From: Spirochaetota bacterium
Lineage (GTDB): Bacteria; Spirochaetota; Spirochaetia; Treponematales; Rectinemataceae
Assembly (NCBI GenBank): GCA_023421875.1
Contig: JAEZSM010000002.1
Span: 1 to 8,940, forward strand
Direction of reading: 5' to 3'
Length of the DNA: 8,940 bases
The translations under genes and the position numbers were made by a program. The notes under the pieces were generated by a model that ran no database searches, was not told the DNA's origin, and saw only the letters and a list, made by a program, of their open reading frames with translations. Shown one piece after another: positions 1 through 7,800 of this stretch; position 1 is the first letter of the stretch; each line of letters begins with the position of its first letter.

Positions 1-613
1 CCCCTAAAAACGGGGGGGGGGCCCCGGCTCCATCTGCACCACCCGGATCATCTCCGGCGCCGGCATGCCCCAGCTCTCGGCCATCTACCACTGCGCAAAG
101 GCCGCCGCAGGCTTCGGCATACCAGCCATAGCCGACGGCGGTATCAAGTTCTCCGGCGACATGGTCAAATCCATAGCCGCGGGAGCCCAGGCTATTATGT
201 TGGGAAGCCTCCTGGCAGGCCTGGAGGAATCCCCCGGCGAGCTCGTTCTCTACAACGGCAGGCAGTACAAAACCTATCGGGGCATGGGCTCGATGGCAGC
301 CCTCCAGGGCTGGGGCAAGGACCGCTATGCTTCCAGCGCGAACGGGCCGGGCGCCTCGTCCGGGGCCGTATCCGACAAGCTCGTCCCCGAGGGTGTCGAG
401 GGTATGGTACCTTACAAAGGCAGGCTTGCCGACTTCGTGTACCAGCTCATCGGCGGCCTTCGCTCGGGCTGCGGCTACGCAGGAGCCTCCTCGCTGGAAG
501 AGCTGCGCACCAAGACCAGCTTTGTCAGGATCACCAACGCCGGCCTGATCGAAAGCCACGCCCACAACATCACGATCACCCGGGAAGCGCCCAACTACCA
601 GCGGGGAGAATAG
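1..613 (+). CDS. guaB: IMP dehydrogenase, C-terminal part (5' end outside window)
   Basis: Oxidises IMP to XMP with NAD+, the committed step of GMP synthesis, in the cytoplasm. The frame is readable from about base 8, well before the first ATG at 65. The catalytic loop SICTTR lies at 29-46 with the nucleophilic Cys at 35-37. ADGGIKFSGD follows from 131, then the phosphate-binding MLGSLLAG stretch, the flap YRGMGS, the catalytic Arg-Tyr pair (KDRY, about 317-328), KLVPEGVEG, and the typical tail ESHAHNITIT..EAPNY. The linker between RY and KLVPEG is Gly/Ala/Ser-rich. The C terminus is complete, with stop TAG at 611-613. The N-terminal half of the barrel and any CBS pair are missing because of the window edge. 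An in-frame TAA at 5-7 and a run of ten G sit where the family has V-K-V-G-I-G-P-G; this looks like poor sequence at a contig end and not a real break. Family assignment is very secure. Confidence 0.95.
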
Positions 614-758
614 GGCTTTCAGCGGTCTCTACACGGGTCCTGCATAAAAAAACGCCTCTCCCGGAAGGATAATTCTTTTCTGAGATGGATATTCGTTCAG
701 ACCGGCTGTATATTTCCGATAAACTAAAGTAGGGATTTTTCACCAGCAAGGAGACTTC
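614..758. other. Spacer between guaB and exbB
   Basis: This 145-bp spacer carries no convincing open frame. An A7 run at 646-652 follows guaB, but I found no strong stem before it, so no terminator is called. A poor sigma-70-like pair lies near the exbB end: TTCAGA (696-701) and TAAACT (720-725), 18 bp apart, each matching 4 of 6 consensus bases. The downstream operon presumably starts in this spacer. Confidence 0.4.
748..754 (+). promoter_or_regulatory. Ribosome binding site of exbB
   Basis: AAGGAGA lies 4-5 bases before the ATG at 759. It is a strong Shine-Dalgarno match and fixes the start of the first gene of the operon. Confidence 0.8.
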
Positions 759-1400
759 ATGTTCGATTTCATTATCTTAGGCGGACCCATCCTCTGGGTC
801 ATCATGGCCCTTTCGGTGGTCGCCTGCGTGCTTATCATCGAGCGTTTTCTCTATCTCCGCCGCATCTCCGGCGACGAGAACAAGCTCTTCGTCCGCATAA
901 AGGCCAGTCTTCTGGAGGGTCACTACAACGAGGCTCTTTCCATCTGCGACCAAAATCTCTCGCCCTTTTCCACCCTTTTAAAGATCGGCATCGAAAACCG
1001 CCACCAGAGCGAAGACGTTCAGCGGGATATCCTGAAGGATGCCGCCGCCCTGGAAGCCCCCGCCCTGGAAAAAGGGCTCTCGGCCCTGGGGACGATCAGC
1101 ACGATCTCTCCTCTTCTGGGACTTTTGGGCACCGTCACCGGCACCATGAGCGCCTTCGGCGTTCTGGGCAAGTTCGGCGCGGTAAGCGATCCGGCGGCCC
1201 TGGCCAGCGGGGTCTCCGAAGCCCTCATCACCACCGTGGGCGGCCTCGTGGTCGCTGTTCCCGTGGTCATTTTCTACAACTATTTCGTCACCAGGGTTAA
1301 CCGCATCCTCACCATTCTCGAAAGCAGAGTGAACACTCTCGTCGTTCTCATAAACGCCCGTAACGGCCTCACCGAGAAGGGCGGCTCGGAGGGCCTATGA
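759..1400 (+). CDS. exbB: ExbB/TolQ/MotA-family proton channel protein
   Basis: Inner-membrane channel subunit that, with ExbD, converts proton-motive force into movement of TonB. The 213-residue protein has the family's three-helix plan: TM1 at about 10-29, a cytoplasmic helical domain at about 35-107, TM2 at about 108-136 with GLLGTVTGTMSAF, and TM3 at about 154-178 with EALITTVGGLVVAVP. By alignment from memory, Glu154 and Thr159 match E. coli ExbB Glu176 and Thr181, the polar residues of the channel pore. Length is slightly under that of E. coli ExbB because the N-terminal periplasmic extension is short. A strong ribosome site precedes the ATG, and the stop overlaps the exbD start (ATGA, 1397-1400). 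TolQ is the alternative; the TonB-like third gene and the lack of TolB/Pal nearby favour ExbB. Confidence 0.9.
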   Translation: MFDFIILGGPILWVIMALSVVACVLIIERFLYLRRISGDENKLFVRIKASLLEGHYNEALSICDQNLSPFSTLLKIGIENRHQSEDVQRDILKDAAALEAPALEKGLSALGTISTISPLLGLLGTVTGTMSAFGVLGKFGAVSDPAALASGVSEALITTVGGLVVAVPVVIFYNYFVTRVNRILTILESRVNTLVVLINARNGLTEKGGSEGL

Positions 1401-1810
1401 GTTCGCGCCGCCTGGCAAAGAAGACGGGCATAGACATGACGCCCCTCATCGACGTCATTCTGCAGCTCATCATTTTTTTCATGATCACCACAACCTTCAG
1501 GGCAGCCCCTGGCATTAGCCTCGACCTGCCGGGGTCCCGGACCGCCCAGTCTGTCTCCTCCACAGCCCTGAGTGTCGTCGTCATGTCGGAGAACGAAATT
1601 TACGTCGATAAAAGCAGGACCAGCCTGGAAGGTCTGCCCGCAACGCTCAAGCAGCGGGTGGCCGGCTCGGACACCGGCAGCCTCAGGGCAGTCTTGGAGG
1701 GGAGGGCCAGCGCCTCGTACCAGCTTATCATTTCGGTCCTGGACGCCTTCAGGATGAACGGCATCGAGAACGTAGGCCTCATAACCCGCAAGGAAAAGGC
1801 GGTTCGATGA
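1397..1810 (+). CDS. exbD: ExbD/TolR-family biopolymer transport protein
   Basis: Partner of ExbB in the proton-driven motor. The 137-residue protein has a short basic cytoplasmic tail (SSRRLAKK), the hallmark DMTPLIDVILQLIIFFMITTTF segment as its one transmembrane helix (about 15-35), and a periplasmic domain. Asp19 in PLIDV is the conserved proton-carrying Asp (E. coli ExbD Asp25). LDLPGS after the helix is also typical. The start overlaps the exbB stop by ATGA with GGAGGG (1388-1393) just before it, so translation is probably coupled. The periplasmic part (about 45-137) is divergent but of normal length. TolR is the alternative reading. Confidence 0.9.
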   Translation: MSSRRLAKKTGIDMTPLIDVILQLIIFFMITTTFRAAPGISLDLPGSRTAQSVSSTALSVVVMSENEIYVDKSRTSLEGLPATLKQRVAGSDTGSLRAVLEGRASASYQLIISVLDAFRMNGIENVGLITRKEKAVR

Positions 1811-2955
1811 ATCCAACCAAAAGCTATGCCGAAAAGCAGGAGAGAAAGCGAAAACTCACTTCCATCGGCATAACCGCCGGGTTGTACCTTCTTGCCTTCG
1901 CCGTCGGGCTGGCCCTGGAGATCCTCAACCCAAGGGAAGAAGATTATTCCAACATGACGGTGATGATCACCATGCCCGGACCTACGACTAACGACATAGG
2001 TCTGGGTTCCTTCAAGCCTTCGGAAGAAGGCGAGACCGCCGAGAAGATCGAGCCTTCGGCGCCCAAAAAGACCGAGGCAGTGCTGGAAGAGGCACAAGCC
2101 CCAGAAGTAAAGAGTCCCCAAAAGCCTGTGGAGGAGGCAGCCCCCACCCCCTCCCGGCTGGAGACCCCTGCGGCGCCGCCTCCTCCGCCAGAGCCGGTCC
2201 AGGAACCCGTGGTTGCCGTGGCTTCCGAGCCTATACCGCCCGATCCTGGCGCGCCCTCGGCGGTGCAGGCCGCCCAGGCTGCTTCCGTTCCAGAGTCTAC
2301 GGCCCAGGAAGCGCCGCCGGCAGAACCTTGGGTACCTGGACAGCGTGAACAGGGCTCCCATATAAGCCAGACCTCTACCATGCTCTACGTGCCGGGCAAG
2401 GGGCTGGTTCCCTATTCGGGCGACACGGTCACGATCCGCAAGTCTGAAAAAGGCAGCTCCTCCGATACTACCCTCGGAGGCTCCCAGGGAACGGTGGGGC
2501 AGAATATCTACCAGCCTGTCTACTCCAGTCTCCCCTTGCCCCAAAGCGTGCCGGCTTCGGTCTACAACGCGATTCCCGATCTGATAATGCCGCCGAACGT
2601 GATTATCTACTCTTCCCAGGCGCGCAAGCGGGCTTTTACCACCTATTACGAGTTCGATGGAAGCTTCTATAGACTGAAGGCTGAGGTGCCGCTGGAACAG
2701 CGGGAGCCCCTCTGGCAGATACTGGAGGATGCGGGTTACGAGCCGGCCAAGGCAGAATACAGGGAAAACAGAAACCTCGCTCCTGTGGTGATAGGCTTTA
2801 CGGTGACCAAGGACAACCAGCTGCGGGGGGCCGAGATACTCCAGTCTTCCGGGGATTCCCAGATAGACCAGGCGGTGCTCTACGGCTTCAAACGCTCGGT
2901 GTTCTGGAACAAGACCGGCGAAACCGTGCCAGGACGCTTTACCTACCGTTTTTAA
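1807..2955 (+). CDS. tonB: TonB-like energy transducer
   Basis: Links the ExbB/ExbD motor to outer-membrane receptors across the periplasm. The 382-residue protein has a basic cytoplasmic N terminus (KQERKRK), one signal-anchor helix at about 19-39, a Pro/Ala/Glu-rich spacer at about 81-175 (including AAPPPPPEPVQEP), a low-similarity middle part (about 180-285), and a C-terminal TonB domain (about 288-382). That last domain shows GFTVTKDNQLRGAEILQSSGD..ID.AVLYGFKRSVFW and ends in RFTYRF, close to the family pattern of V.F.V..DG....V..SSG....D.A. It is longer than E. coli TonB (239 residues). The anchor helix has no His equivalent to the essential His20 of E. coli TonB. The ATG overlaps the exbD stop (ATGA, 1807-1810). 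TolA is less likely given the C-terminal domain. Confidence 0.85.
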   Translation: MNPTKSYAEKQERKRKLTSIGITAGLYLLAFAVGLALEILNPREEDYSNMTVMITMPGPTTNDIGLGSFKPSEEGETAEKIEPSAPKKTEAVLEEAQAPEVKSPQKPVEEAAPTPSRLETPAAPPPPPEPVQEPVVAVASEPIPPDPGAPSAVQAAQAASVPESTAQEAPPAEPWVPGQREQGSHISQTSTMLYVPGKGLVPYSGDTVTIRKSEKGSSSDTTLGGSQGTVGQNIYQPVYSSLPLPQSVPASVYNAIPDLIMPPNVIIYSSQARKRAFTTYYEFDGSFYRLKAEVPLEQREPLWQILEDAGYEPAKAEYRENRNLAPVVIGFTVTKDNQLRGAEILQSSGDSQIDQAVLYGFKRSVFWNKTGETVPGRFTYRF

Positions 2956-3038
2956 TGATTGGGCTCAAATCCGGTATCTTGTCAGGATCTGCAGAGCGAG
3001 GCTTTCAGGATAGCCTGATGTACCGGCCGGCTTGATCC
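2956..3038. other. Convergent intergenic region with weak inverted repeats
   Basis: This 83-bp gap lies between the converging ends of tonB and the HD-GYP gene. It holds TCAGG-ATAG-CCTGA (3005-3018, 5-bp stem, 4-base loop). The overlapping alternative is AGGCT (2999-3003) with AGCCT (3012-3016). Outer arms CCGGTA (2971-2976) and TACCGG (3021-3026) could close a larger branched structure. No U-tract follows on either strand, so a shared bidirectional terminator is possible but not shown. Confidence 0.3.
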
Positions 3039-4106
3039 TCAGGAAAGGTAGCTCTCGTAGAGCCTGGCCTCAAAAAAAGCATCCACCACCTCGGGGGCGA
3101 ACTGTCTGCCCCGCTGGCTTTTTATTTCGTCTAGAATTTCCTGGATGGGCAGAGCGCCCCGGTAAGGCCGCGTCTGGGCCATGGCATCGAAGGTGTCGGC
3201 CAGAGCTATGATCCTGGCCAGGGGGTCGATGTCTTCTCCGGCGATCCCGTCGGGGTAGCCCTGGCCGTCCCAGCGCTCGTGGTGGTGCCGAACCCCGTTC
3301 ACCGCCTTGGCGAACAGCTCTACGATCGAGAGTATCTGAGCCCCAATGATGGGGTGCATCTTTATCACTTCGTTCTCTTCCGGCTCCAGGGGACCCGCCT
3401 TGTTGAGAATCCGCTCGGGAATGCCGATTTTCCCTATGTCGTGGAGCAGGGCGGCTACCTCCAGGGCTTCCATCCTTTCGACGGGTAGGCCCAAGGTATC
3501 GGCGAGTCTCAAAGAAAGGCTTTTTACCCGCTCGCAGTGACCCTGGGTATATTGGTCCTTGGCTTCTATAGTCTCCGCCAGGGCTTGTACGGTCTGCATA
3601 TTGGCTGTCTTGAGCTTGCGATACGTTTCGTTCAGCTCAAGGGCCGTGGATTCGATGCTCTGTTCGAGGCTCAGGCGGTATTCCTCTTTTTTTCTGTCCA
3701 GTTCGAACTTTTCCCGCATGATCTCCCGGTAGCGCACCGCTTTACCGATAACCTCAGCGATATGTTCCAGGCGGCTGGGCTTGACCAGGTAGTCGAAGGC
3801 TCCGTTTTTCATGGCATCCAGGCCGGTGGCCAGATCGTTGTAGGCTGTGAGCATGACCACCGGCGTCAGTGGATAGAGCTCTCGAATCTTGGGGAGGGCC
3901 TCCCTGCCAGACAGCACGGGCATGCGTATATCCAGTAGCACGCAATCGGGCTCCAAGTCTTTTGAACTGAGCAGATCGAGAGCTTCTTGTCCGTTGGACG
4001 CCAGCCGGACTCCGAAATCCATTCTTTCGAGACCAAGGGAAAGAACCTTCCTGATGGCCGGATCGTCATCGACCACGAGGATTGTGCGCTGCACGCTGCC
4101 TGTCAT
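3039..4106 (-). CDS. Response regulator with REC and HD-GYP domains (probable c-di-GMP phosphodiesterase, RpfG type)
   Basis: Likely a phosphorylation-controlled enzyme that breaks down cyclic di-GMP in the cytoplasm. In the 355-residue protein, residues 8-122 form a receiver domain with acidic pocket DDD 13-15, phospho-acceptor Asp59 (VLLDIRMP), Thr87 and Lys109 (LVKP). A charged, probably coiled-coil linker spans about 127-175. Residues about 176-345 are HD-GYP, with the catalytic His222-Asp223 (LLHDIGKIGIP), His251 (MHPIIGA), HHHERWDGQGYPDG (274-287, GYP at 283-285) and DTFDAM. All expected metal- and substrate-binding motifs look intact. GGAAGG upstream of the ATG on this strand supports the start. 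It follows the methyltransferase gene by 51 bp on the same strand, so the two are probably co-transcribed. The divergent kinase gene lacks a receiver and is a plausible partner. Family is certain; its substrate in this organism and its kinase are inferred. Confidence 0.92.
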   Translation of the reverse strand: MTGSVQRTILVVDDDPAIRKVLSLGLERMDFGVRLASNGQEALDLLSSKDLEPDCVLLDIRMPVLSGREALPKIRELYPLTPVVMLTAYNDLATGLDAMKNGAFDYLVKPSRLEHIAEVIGKAVRYREIMREKFELDRKKEEYRLSLEQSIESTALELNETYRKLKTANMQTVQALAETIEAKDQYTQGHCERVKSLSLRLADTLGLPVERMEALEVAALLHDIGKIGIPERILNKAGPLEPEENEVIKMHPIIGAQILSIVELFAKAVNGVRHHHERWDGQGYPDGIAGEDIDPLARIIALADTFDAMAQTRPYRGALPIQEILDEIKSQRGRQFAPEVVDAFFEARLYESYLS

Positions 4107-4157
4107 GTTGCCCTTCCATCAGTGTACGGCCGGCCTTAGCCGTGCCGGATCGCATTG

Positions 4158-4784
4158 TCATCGGTGACGAGTCTCCCTTTTCATACACCTCGGTATAAGA
4201 AAGGGCACCTTTTCTCGATACGCCTCGTAATCCTTGAATATCCGCGGAAAACTATAGCGGTCCTGCACCTCGATCAACAGGAAGTTGAAGAATATCACGA
4301 GAAACGCCGGTACGACAGAGGGGGAAAATCCCCGGAGAAAGGCCAGCGAAAGCATGTACAGCGCCAGCCACCAGAATCCCGGATGCCTGCAGGTCCCGTA
4401 GGAGCCCCAGCTTACCGTATCGGTCTTGTCTGCAATCATTTTTTTTCTGCCCAGGGCGAGTTCGAAAAACACTGTCCATGCCAGCATGCCCGCGGAACCG
4501 AGGGCGAACGCGAAAAGAAGGTAGAAGAGGGCAGGCCGGCCTGACACCAGAGCCGCCGCCCTGGCTGCCGCGTCAGTCGCAAATCCTTCCGCCCTGGCGT
4601 TTTCAGCTGTAAAAGCCCTCAGGATGGCTCCGACCACAGGGCTGGCGTAAAGCGCGAGCGCGGCGATAACCAGGCAGTACCCCAGCCCTCTGAATGGTTT
4701 AGCAGCCTCTTTTTTCCGCGGTTCCAGCAGCTCTGCAAGCACAAGAAGAGAAAAACCCGCCGTTATGAAAGAATTTAGTACCAT
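4158..4784 (-). CDS. ICMT/PEMT-type integral-membrane methyltransferase
   Basis: Member of the isoprenylcysteine carboxyl methyltransferase / phospholipid methyltransferase fold, which moves a methyl group from S-adenosylmethionine to a lipid-like substrate in the membrane. Using the ATG at 4784, the 208-residue protein has helices at about 5-20, 34-56, 85-110, 136-152 and 156-173. The C-terminal signature is present: TCRHPGFWW (Arg133-His134-Pro135) and, after the last helix, Glu172 with F..DYEAYREKVPFLIPR (183-199). These form the SAM-binding site in known structures. The frame stays open upstream to 5120, but that part is antisense to the kinase gene and lacks family motifs, so I reject it. 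No clear ribosome site precedes 4784, so the start is moderately sure. The substrate cannot be read from sequence; bacterial members act on diverse lipids or are uncharacterised. It heads the unit that includes the HD-GYP gene. Confidence 0.8.
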   Translation of the reverse strand: MVLNSFITAGFSLLVLAELLEPRKKEAAKPFRGLGYCLVIAALALYASPVVGAILRAFTAENARAEGFATDAAARAAALVSGRPALFYLLFAFALGSAGMLAWTVFFELALGRKKMIADKTDTVSWGSYGTCRHPGFWWLALYMLSLAFLRGFSPSVVPAFLVIFFNFLLIEVQDRYSFPRIFKDYEAYREKVPFLIPRCMKRETRHR

Positions 4785-4798
4785 TGCGTTACATATTG

Positions 4799-4807
4799 TG
4801 CTACAAT
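4799..4807 (+). promoter_or_regulatory. Extended -10 promoter element of the kinase gene
   Basis: TGC-TACAAT combines the extended TGn motif with 5 of 6 bases of TATAAT. No good -35 lies 16-18 bp upstream (4778-4785 reads GTACCATT), as is common for extended -10 promoters. Its position downstream of the ATG at 4765 argues that this ATG is not the kinase start. Confidence 0.5.
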
Positions 4808-4838
4808 ACGCCGAGTTTTGCCAGACATTGTTAAACGC

Positions 4839-4843
4839 AGGGG
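4839..4843 (+). promoter_or_regulatory. Ribosome binding site deciding the kinase start
   Basis: AGGGG lies 8 bases before ATG 4852. The ATG at 4765, 29 codons upstream in the same frame, lies inside the divergent methyltransferase gene and upstream of the predicted promoter, so 4852 is preferred. Confidence 0.6.
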
Positions 4844-4851
4844 ATTCCGGC

Positions 4852-7800
4852 ATGATTCTGGACGCATCGTCGCTGATTCCAGCACTATCCTTCATCATAT
4901 ACATCGTCTTCATCGTCTTTGGTCTGTACAGTCGCAAGGACAAGGTTGACGGATCCTTTCTCCAGTACATGTTTTTTATGGCCCTCTGGAGTTTCGGATC
5001 CTTCATGATGCATGCCAACACCGGAATCCTCTCGCCGCTTTTGTGGAACAAGGTCATGCTCATGGGGCTCTTCGGCGGTCCCATATCCTTCCTGGCCACG
5101 ATGATCCATCTTTCGGGCACCGAAAAACGCCGCTACAGGGTGTTCCTCTACGCCGGCTACGTCATCTACATCTTCATGGCCTATCTCAACCTGAGCTCCA
5201 AGGTGGTCACCGACGCAGGTTTCGACAGCGACGGTTTCTACTATGTTCTCGGACCAGGGGCCGTAGTTTCTTATTCCCTGGCCTATTTTTTTCTGGCCCT
5301 CTCCATCATTCTTCTTGCAAGGCAGCTCAAGGAGAGCGAAAACCGCTTCAAACGCAAGACGCTCAAGCTGCTTATCTACGGCGCTGTCATCATCATAGGC
5401 GGCGTGGCGGTCAACCTGTACAAGCCCCTGGGTAAGTATCCCATCGACCTCATGGCGGCCACCATAAATGCAGCCATCATCTTCTTTGCCGTCTACAAAT
5501 ACCGCCTCATCCATTATTCGTCCACGGTGCTCAACATTCTGCTTACATTTTTCGTCTCGCTTTTGACGGGAGCCCTGTTTCTATTCTTCTTCGTGCCCAT
5601 ATTCCATCTAAACAACAATATTCCCTTTCCCCGCATTCTGCTCTTGGCCCTCATTCTGGGCTTTATCACCTCCATTGTCCTCTCGCCACTACGCACCACG
5701 ACTCTGTCCTTTCTCGAGCGCATCTACGGGGGCAAAACCTTCACATACTACCAGAGCCTCAGAGTCTTCTCCGCCAGCCTCACTTCCATAGTCGATCTGG
5801 AAACCTTGGGCAACCTTACAATTGAAAAAATAATGTCCACCTTCGGCCTGGAGTGGGCGTTCATGCTGGTCAACGATTTCAACGACAGGAATTACAAGAT
5901 AAACGTGGCAAAAAAACTGCCCTTCGCCGGCGGCCTGGTGGAGGGACAGGACCAATCCATAAGCCTCAAGCGGGGCAGCGAGCTGGTGCGTAGCTTCACC
6001 GTACACCAGGGAGCCGACAAGAGCGACCTCCAATACCTCTACCAGCCACAGCGGATGATCGAGATTCCGCTGGAGAAGCAAGGAATCGGCGATACGATAC
6101 TGGCCAGCCTCGTGCTCCCCCTCAAGTTCAAGGAGCGGCTCAACGGCTTTATCGTTCTGGGTCCCCAGGCAGACAAGGACTATTACAACCAATTCGATAT
6201 CGAAATGCTCCAGCTCTTGAGCGTCCAGTGCTCGGTGGCTCTTGAGAACGCCATAACCTTCGAGCGATTGCGCCAGCAGCAGAAGCGCCTTCAGAATATC
6301 AACAACCAGCTGGAGATAAGCAGGAACAAGCTGGAGGCGTTTTTCGACGGTATCACTACGCCCATATCGATCCAGGACATCAACTACAACATCATCGAAG
6401 TGAATTACGCGGCCCGTCGTTATTTCGAGAAATCCGCCGAAGAGCTCATCGGCAACAAGTGCTACAAGGCCTTCTTCAACCGGGACAGGCCATGCATAGA
6501 ATGCCTGGCCCAGGATTGCCTGCATACCAGGCTGCCCTTCAACGCCGAGCGCCAGGACGTGAAGGGGCTGTTGACCTTTTCGCTCAACTTCTATCCCATT
6601 TCCGTGCCTAAATCCTCGTCGCCGATATTCCTCGAATTCTTCCAGGACATTACAAAACAGAAGACGCTGCAGGAAGAACTGGTGCAGTCCGAGAAGTTGG
6701 CCGGCATCGGTACCCTGGTGTCGGGCATCGCGCACGAGATCAACAATCCCTTGGGCGCTATTTTAGGCACCGCCGACCTCATGCTCCCCGAGACGCCCGA
6801 AAGCTCCCGGCTGCGCGAATACGCCCAAGACATAATCCGTTACGCCCAGAACGCCGCCGAGGTCATCAGGGACCTGATGACCTATTCCAGAAAGACCAAG
6901 AGCCAGACCGATCTCGTGAAACCAGTGACTATTCTCGAAAACTCTCTAAAACTCGCGATGCGCGGCATCGATTTCGGCTCGGTGCTGGTTAAAAAGGATT
7001 ACGACCAGGCTTCCGAGGTCCAAGCCAATTCCACCGAGCTGCAGCAGGTTTTTTTAAACCTCATCGTCAACGCCGTGCAGGCCATGAACGGGGACGGCAC
7101 GCTGAGTCTGGGGGTCAAGCAGGAAGAGGCGGACGTGATCATCACTGTCCAGGATACAGGGCTTGGCATACAGAAAGAAAACCTGGACAAGGTTTTCAAT
7201 CCCTTTTTCACCACCAAGGATCCGGGGGCCGGGACGGGGCTGGGCCTTTCCATAGCCCATCATATAATTTCGAAGTTGGGGGGAAGAATTCTTATCGATT
7301 CAAAGGAAAAAAAGGGAACGACCTTCAGGATTATCCTGCCCGCCGCCAACATGGAGAAAAATAAAATACGCTTTCTACATGCCAAGGATTCGAGGCAGGT
7401 CGAGGACTCCTTCTACCTTCAGCGCAAGATTCTCGTGGGTGAAAAAGGCTATCTGGAGGAGACAATCCGCAGGAGCGAGGACGAAAGCGCCTTCCATGTC
7501 CTGGCCTACAAGGGAATGCAACCCGTCGGCACTACGACGCTCCACTTGAGCGAGCTTGAAGGGAAGATTCCCATCCAGAAGAATTTCGATATTTCGAAGT
7601 ATCTTGATGGCGATAAACCCTACGCCGAAATCGACCGACTGGCCATAATCAAGGAAGAGCGGGGCTCCATCGTGCCCTTCAGCCTTATGGTGCTTTCGTA
7701 CCTCTACATCCGCGGCAGAGACGTGGACACGATCTTCCTGGACGTGTTCAGCGACGAGACAAAGCTAATCCGTATGTACGAAAAGCTGGGTTTCAAGGTG

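Larger units (their letters stand above)
4785..4851. promoter_or_regulatory. Divergent promoter region between the methyltransferase and kinase genes
   Basis: These 67 bp separate two divergent start codons. On the + strand there is an extended -10, TGCTACAAT (4799-4807), predicting a transcript start near 4814 and a leader of about 38 bases. A dyad, TATTGT-GCT-ACAATA (4794-4808), sits on that -10. TGCGTT (4785-4790) and its reverse complement AACGCA (4834-4839) flank the region. I could not pick a convincing promoter for the minus-strand gene. A regulator bound here could control both directions. Confidence 0.55.

Noticed and set aside
646..652. A7 run after guaB as a terminator
   Set aside because: No stable stem precedes the run on the plus strand, and an A-run is not the U-tract needed there.
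1600..2544. Open frame of 314 codons on the minus strand
   Set aside because: It lies antisense to exbD/tonB. The Gly/Arg-rich translation reflects the reversed Pro/Ala/Glu-rich codons of tonB, with no recognisable domain or ribosome site.
3023..3030. CCGGCCGG palindrome
   Set aside because: A short GC palindrome is expected by chance in GC-rich DNA and lies in no clear regulatory context.
4155..4544. Open frame of 129 codons on the plus strand
   Set aside because: It is antisense to the methyltransferase signature region. The translation is highly charged and without motifs.
4785..5120. N-terminal extension of the methyltransferase frame by 112 codons
   Set aside because: It is fully antisense to the start of the kinase gene, has no similarity to the methyltransferase family, and would span the divergent promoter region.
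5689..6735. Open frame of 348 codons on the minus strand
   Set aside because: It is antisense to the GAF and PAS coding region of the kinase. No family motif is visible, and the plus-strand protein is clearly real.
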